The position numbers and the translations under genes are program-made. 10,303 nt of DNA, taken from positions 1 to 10,303 of the forward strand of contig CAOKJJ010000176.1 of assembly GCA_948468465.1 (NCBI GenBank). Reading direction: 5' to 3'. Numbering within the stretch: the stretch's first letter is position 1; every line of letters begins with the position of its first letter. Origin of the DNA: an uncultured Eubacterium sp. GTDB taxonomy: Bacteria > Bacillota_A > Clostridia > Lachnospirales > Lachnospiraceae. Shown here piece by piece: positions 8,011 to 10,303 of this stretch. Below the pieces are notes generated by a model. The model worked only from the letters and a program-made list of their open reading frames with translations. It made no database searches and had not been told where the DNA came from.

Positions 8011-8047
8011 TTGTATGATTGTATGATGTCGTATTGTATGATTACAA
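8011..8047. promoter_or_regulatory. Left operator cluster with repeated TTGTATGA half-sites
   Basis: TTGTATGA occurs three times in the same direction, at 8011, 8019 and 8034. The copy at 8019-8036, TTGTATGATGTCGTATTG, matches the reverse complement of the right operator (8206-8223) over 15 consecutive bases. The last copy also forms TTGTATGATTACAA (8034-8047), a palindrome with five-base arms. The cluster lies between the -10 box and the ribosome site of the leftward operon and covers the predicted transcription start near 8039, a location that would block transcription. The likely binder is the FCD-type GntR regulator encoded at 9453-10160; this link is inference. Confidence 0.72.
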
Positions 8048-8074
8048 ATTAGCACTTTTTCTTTTTCAAGTCAA
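8046..8074 (-). promoter_or_regulatory. Promoter of the leftward operon
   Basis: On the minus strand a -35 box TTGACT (8069-8074) and a -10 box TAATTT (8046-8051) are separated by 17 bases, predicting transcription from about 8039 and a leader of roughly 45 bases. The -10 box overlaps the edge of the operator cluster by two bases. Confidence 0.65.
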
Positions 8075-8173
8075 TATTTAATTTAAAACAAACTTATTTT
8101 CATTTAATTTTCACAAAATTTAGATCTATTTATTGTGTATTTAAACAATTTTCTTTGTTTTTTGGATTTTATA

Positions 8174-8202
8174 TTGACTTTTGTAAGAATCAATATTATT
8201 AT
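8174..8202 (+). promoter_or_regulatory. Promoter of the rightward dehydrogenase gene
   Basis: A -35 box TTGACT (8174-8179), a 17-base spacer and a -10 box TATTAT (8197-8202) predict a start near 8209, within the operator at 8206-8223. The two divergent -35 boxes are about 100 bases apart, with very AT-rich DNA between them that could act as UP elements. Confidence 0.68.
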
Positions 8203-8205
8203 AAA

Positions 8206-8223
8206 TTGTACGACATCATACAA
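8206..8223. promoter_or_regulatory. Right operator, near-perfect 18-bp palindrome TTGTACGACATCATACAA
   Basis: Eight-base arms TTGTACGA and TCATACAA flank a two-base centre with one mismatched pair. It covers the predicted transcription start, so a bound repressor would block initiation. Size and symmetry fit a dimeric winged-helix GntR protein, and the sequence recurs at 8019-8036 in front of the opposite operon. Confidence 0.75.
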
Positions 8224-8241
8224 TACTACAGGAGGTATCTT

Positions 8242-9312
8242 ATGAATGAAATTTCAGCATTAAAAGTTGGATGTGGAAAATTTTTTTATGGAAAAGGTGT
8301 TCTTGAACAGCTTGCTCCCGAGATTTTCCGGCTTGGCGGAAGAGCTTTTGTCATAGGAGGAGTGCATACCCTTCCACTTTTTCTAAAACATGTAAATACA
8401 ATGTTGGAGGATTCCAACATCTTTTATTATACAGAGACTTTTCATGGAGAATGTACCGCAGAAAAAGCTCAAAAATATGCTGACCTGGCAAACACAGGCG
8501 GATATTCGGTCTTTGTAGCTATAGGCGGCGGAAAATGTATTGATCAGGTGAAATGTGCATCCGTATTTTCAGGTTTGCCGATTATAACGGTTCCGACCTC
8601 CATTGCCACCTGTGTGGCAACCTCCATGGTAGCAATCATGTATAATGATCTTGGTCAAAGAGCTCCCGCAGTGAATCTGAAAAAAGAAGTTGACGTATGT
8701 ATTGCAGATCGTGATCTGATCGCATCAGCCCCAGAACGGACTCTCTCAGCCGGAATCCTGGATTCTCTGGCAAAATATCCGGAATCCGTACATCAGAAAA
8801 AAGGATATACTTATAAAGACTGTAATTTAAAAGAATACATCCAGATGATTAATGCAAAAGGCATTTATGATTTTTTGATAAACGAATATTCTAATATATA
8901 TCAAAAAAATAAAGAGTGTGAATTGTTTGATGATTTTATTCTGACAAATCTGCTTCATACATCCATTGTAAGCGGATTTGCAGATGGTTCCGGACAGTTG
9001 GCAATTGCACATGCAACCTACGATTTTATGAGAAATCACAATACAAAAAATGCAGCTTCATTTTTACATGGTGAAATCGTAGGCGTTGGCCTGATCCTGC
9101 AGATGTACTTTAATGAAATGCCGAAGGAAGAGATAAATAGAATACGCAATTCCATGAAAGAAATGCAGATGCCATGCAATTTTCGTGATTTGAATTATGC
9201 CGAATCCAAAGAAAATATTTCTTTATTTTTGGATATTGTCTGCAGCGAGTGCAGCATTACTTCTGCAGATGAAAAATCAAAACTTGAAAAAGTATTAAAT
9301 GAGATCCTTTGA
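8242..9312 (+). CDS. GldA-like metal-dependent alcohol/polyol dehydrogenase (copy 2)
   Basis: A 356-aa paralogue of the dehydrogenase at 4952-6046, in the iron-containing alcohol dehydrogenase / glycerol dehydrogenase superfamily. The nucleotide-binding motif AIGGGKCID (93-101) and VPTSIATC (117-124) are present, as are the three metal ligands D174 (GILDSLAK), H257 (AIAHA) and H276 (FLHGE). It should be an active NAD(P)-dependent oxidoreductase for an aldehyde, ketone or polyol. The ATG at 8242 has AGGAGG six bases upstream (8230-8235); the open frame before it runs through the operator and promoter and is not coding. It shares an operator with the leftward operon, so both dehydrogenases are probably induced together. 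Differences from copy 1 are spread through the sequence, which suggests distinct substrates rather than recent duplication. Confidence 0.88.
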   Translation: MNEISALKVGCGKFFYGKGVLEQLAPEIFRLGGRAFVIGGVHTLPLFLKHVNTMLEDSNIFYYTETFHGECTAEKAQKYADLANTGGYSVFVAIGGGKCIDQVKCASVFSGLPIITVPTSIATCVATSMVAIMYNDLGQRAPAVNLKKEVDVCIADRDLIASAPERTLSAGILDSLAKYPESVHQKKGYTYKDCNLKEYIQMINAKGIYDFLINEYSNIYQKNKECELFDDFILTNLLHTSIVSGFADGSGQLAIAHATYDFMRNHNTKNAASFLHGEIVGVGLILQMYFNEMPKEEINRIRNSMKEMQMPCNFRDLNYAESKENISLFLDIVCSECSITSADEKSKLEKVLNEIL

Positions 9313-9313
9313 T

Positions 9314-9331
9314 AATATTCACACGAATATT
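9314..9331. repeat. AT-rich inverted repeat just after the dehydrogenase stop
   Basis: AATATTC and GAATATT form a perfect seven-pair stem with an ACAC loop two bases after the stop codon, followed by TATTTGTCC. It could be a weak terminator for the dehydrogenase mRNA, but the stem is nearly all A-T and the T-run is broken, so termination would be partial. It could also be a protein site ahead of the regulator. Confidence 0.35.
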
Positions 9332-9347
9332 TATTTGTCCATTCCAC

Positions 9348-9376
9348 TTTACAGTTTACTTTATAAGAAGTATAAT
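9348..9376 (+). promoter_or_regulatory. Promoter of the GntR regulator gene
   Basis: TTTACA (9348-9353), a 17-base spacer and a perfect TATAAT (9371-9376) predict a start near 9383 and a leader of about 70 bases. No TTGTATGA-type operator is visible here, so autoregulation by the same site is not supported. Confidence 0.7.
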
Positions 9377-9452
9377 GCTATAATTTATCTCAAAGACCTG
9401 TGTTATTATTTTCTCTCAACCCCACAAAAATAAGCGATGGAATGGTAAAAAA

Positions 9453-10160
9453 ATGAAAGAAATACAAAGAATGTCAATTACTGACTCCGTAGTTGCAACG
9501 ATCAAAGATATGATTTTATCAGGTGAATACAAAGTAAATGAAAAGCTGCCTGCAGAAATGTCATTCTGCCAGAGTTTAAAAGTAAGCCGTACCAGTGTAC
9601 GTGAAGCATTGCGGGTTCTTCAGGCCCTAGGCTTTGTGGAAATTCGCCCGGGAAAAGGCGCATTTGTAGCAGACAACCAGCAAAAAGAAGAAAGCTCCGG
9701 CAGCATGAATTTAAACATGGAAGGGGCACGATTCCATGATTTTATGGAAGTGCGTATGGCAATAGAGACTCTTTCTGTCAGGCTCGCGGTAGAGCGATGT
9801 ACAAAAAAGCAAATTCAGGAGCTAAAGGAAATTCATGAAGCATTTGTAGAGGCAAATAATTCACATGATATGATAAAAATGATTATGCTTGATGAATTAT
9901 TTCACAAACAGATTGTTGCATGTACCAATAATCCACTTCTTATGGGTATAAATGAACAGGTATTGGATGCCTTTCGTGCCTACAGGGGTGATTCTTTTTC
10001 AAATGATATGGTTTATCAAAACGCAGTAGAACCTCATGCCCGGATTCTTCTCTGCTTTGAAACCCATAATGCTACTCTTGCAGTGGAGGAGATACGGCGT
10101 CATCTGGATATTACATCAAGGGATATGGAATTGATACAATCTAAGAAGAAAAAGGGATAG
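9453..10160 (+). CDS. GntR-family transcriptional regulator, FadR subfamily with FCD domain
   Basis: A 235-aa DNA-binding regulator. Residues about 10-74 are the GntR winged helix-turn-helix, with EKLPAEMSFCQSLKVSR (30-46), SVREALRVLQALG (48-60) and the wing VEIRPGKGAFV (62-72). Residues about 94-225 form the helical FCD ligand domain. Its metal-site pattern is intact: D147 and H151 in DELFH, H195 in EPHAR and H217 in RRHLD. Such domains usually hold a divalent metal and sense small carboxylates such as sugar acids, which fits a locus with keto-acid aldolases. The ATG at 9453 has only a weak ribosome site, so low expression is likely; M7 at 9471 is an alternative. It is the obvious candidate to bind the operators at 8011-8047 and 8206-8223. 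The stop codon lies inside the terminator stem. Confidence 0.92.
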   Translation: MKEIQRMSITDSVVATIKDMILSGEYKVNEKLPAEMSFCQSLKVSRTSVREALRVLQALGFVEIRPGKGAFVADNQQKEESSGSMNLNMEGARFHDFMEVRMAIETLSVRLAVERCTKKQIQELKEIHEAFVEANNSHDMIKMIMLDELFHKQIVACTNNPLLMGINEQVLDAFRAYRGDSFSNDMVYQNAVEPHARILLCFETHNATLAVEEIRRHLDITSRDMELIQSKKKKG

Positions 10161-10182
10161 GCCGCTGCCTATCCTCTTTTTT
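10155..10182. terminator. Bidirectional intrinsic terminator
   Basis: GGATAGGC and GCCTATCC form a perfect eight-pair stem around a CGCT loop, followed by TCTTTTTT on the plus strand. The A-rich stretch before the stem gives a matching T-run on the minus strand, so it can also end transcription of the convergent gene at 10216-10303. The left arm overlaps the stop codon of the regulator. Confidence 0.9.
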
Positions 10183-10215
10183 CTTTATATTTTTTTCTGT
10201 AGTGAACATCCTCAT

Positions 10216-10303
10216 TTATGACTCTTCCTCAGTCACATCTTCTTCATTTTCATCCTCTTCAATCTCAATCTCTTCCCCATCAATCTCCGCGGATGCCTTC
10301 CTG
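10216..10303 (-). CDS. C-terminal end of an unidentified protein with acidic tail (partial)
   Basis: The minus strand has an open frame entering from the right edge and ending at TAA (10216-10218), with the first complete codon at 10300-10302. It encodes 28 residues beginning RKASAEIDGEE and ending EDVTEEES, rich in Glu and Asp. Acidic tails of this kind occur on many cytoplasmic proteins, so no function is assigned. It is convergent with the regulator and shares its terminator, and probably marks the edge of the carbohydrate locus. That it is a real gene rests on the open frame, strong composition bias and well-placed terminator. Confidence 0.6.
   Translation of the reverse strand, partial: RKASAEIDGEEIEIEEDENEEDVTEEES

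Noticed and set aside
7996..8055. N-terminal extension of the first aldolase up to 8055
   Set aside because: The extra 20 codons run across the operator cluster and the -10 box, and the family's conserved start falls exactly at the ATG at 7995 with a good ribosome site.
8132..8149. ATTGTGTATTTAAACAAT, an imperfect inverted repeat midway between the divergent promoters; considered as a third operator or a CcpA cre site
   Set aside because: The spacing differs from the real operators by two bases, the centre does not match them, and the CG core expected of a cre site is absent.
1..10303. CRISPR arrays, tRNA or rRNA genes, insertion sequences, phage or toxin-antitoxin genes
   Set aside because: No regularly spaced repeats, RNA gene folds, transposase motifs or terminal repeats were seen on either strand.

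Overview
The window looks like an accessory carbohydrate-use locus from a low-GC Gram-positive anaerobe (Bacillota, most like gut Lachnospiraceae/Clostridia). The grounds are AT-rich DNA, strong AGGAGG-type ribosome binding sites, tight operon packing, and a sugar ABC importer with no ATPase gene nearby. Genus cannot be told from the sequence alone.

Layout. A divergent regulatory region (about 7996-8241) splits two transcription units. Leftward, on the minus strand, runs a seven-gene operon: a DapA/N-acetylneuraminate-lyase family aldolase (7129-7995), a second and different DapA-family aldolase (6102-7022), a GldA-like metal-dependent alcohol/polyol dehydrogenase (4952-6046), a large cytoplasmic GH106-like glycoside hydrolase (1886-4945), two sugar ABC permeases (967-1875 and 135-965), and the first ten codons of what is probably the solute-binding lipoprotein (1-30). 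Rightward, on the plus strand, lie a second GldA-like dehydrogenase (8242-9312) and then, with its own promoter, a GntR regulator of the FadR/FCD type (9453-10160). A perfect bidirectional terminator hairpin separates this from the tail of an unrelated convergent gene with a very acidic C-terminus (10216-10303).

Regulation. Both divergent promoters are legible: each has a TTGACT -35 box, a 17-bp spacer and an AT-rich -10 box. Just downstream of each -10 lies the same operator sequence. The right copy is a near-palindrome, TTGTACGACATCATACAA. The left copy shares 15 consecutive bases with it and is surrounded by extra TTGTATGA half-sites. The simplest reading is that the FCD regulator represses both arms until an intracellular, probably carboxylated, metabolite appears.

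How the genes may work together (inference). A glycoside enters by the importer, powered by a shared MsmX-like ATPase encoded elsewhere, and is opened in the cytoplasm by the GH106-like enzyme. The released sugar or sugar acid would become a 2-keto-3-deoxy acid, be cleaved by the DapA-family enzymes to pyruvate plus an aldehyde, and the aldehyde be reduced (or an alcohol oxidised) by the GldA-like enzymes. The aldolase-plus-dehydrogenase pair occurs twice with clearly divergent members, and both aldolases depart from true dihydrodipicolinate synthase at diagnostic positions. This looks like a catabolic system whose substrate cannot be named from the sequence. No sugar-acid dehydratase, lactonase or kinase is present in the window, so the pathway is incomplete here.
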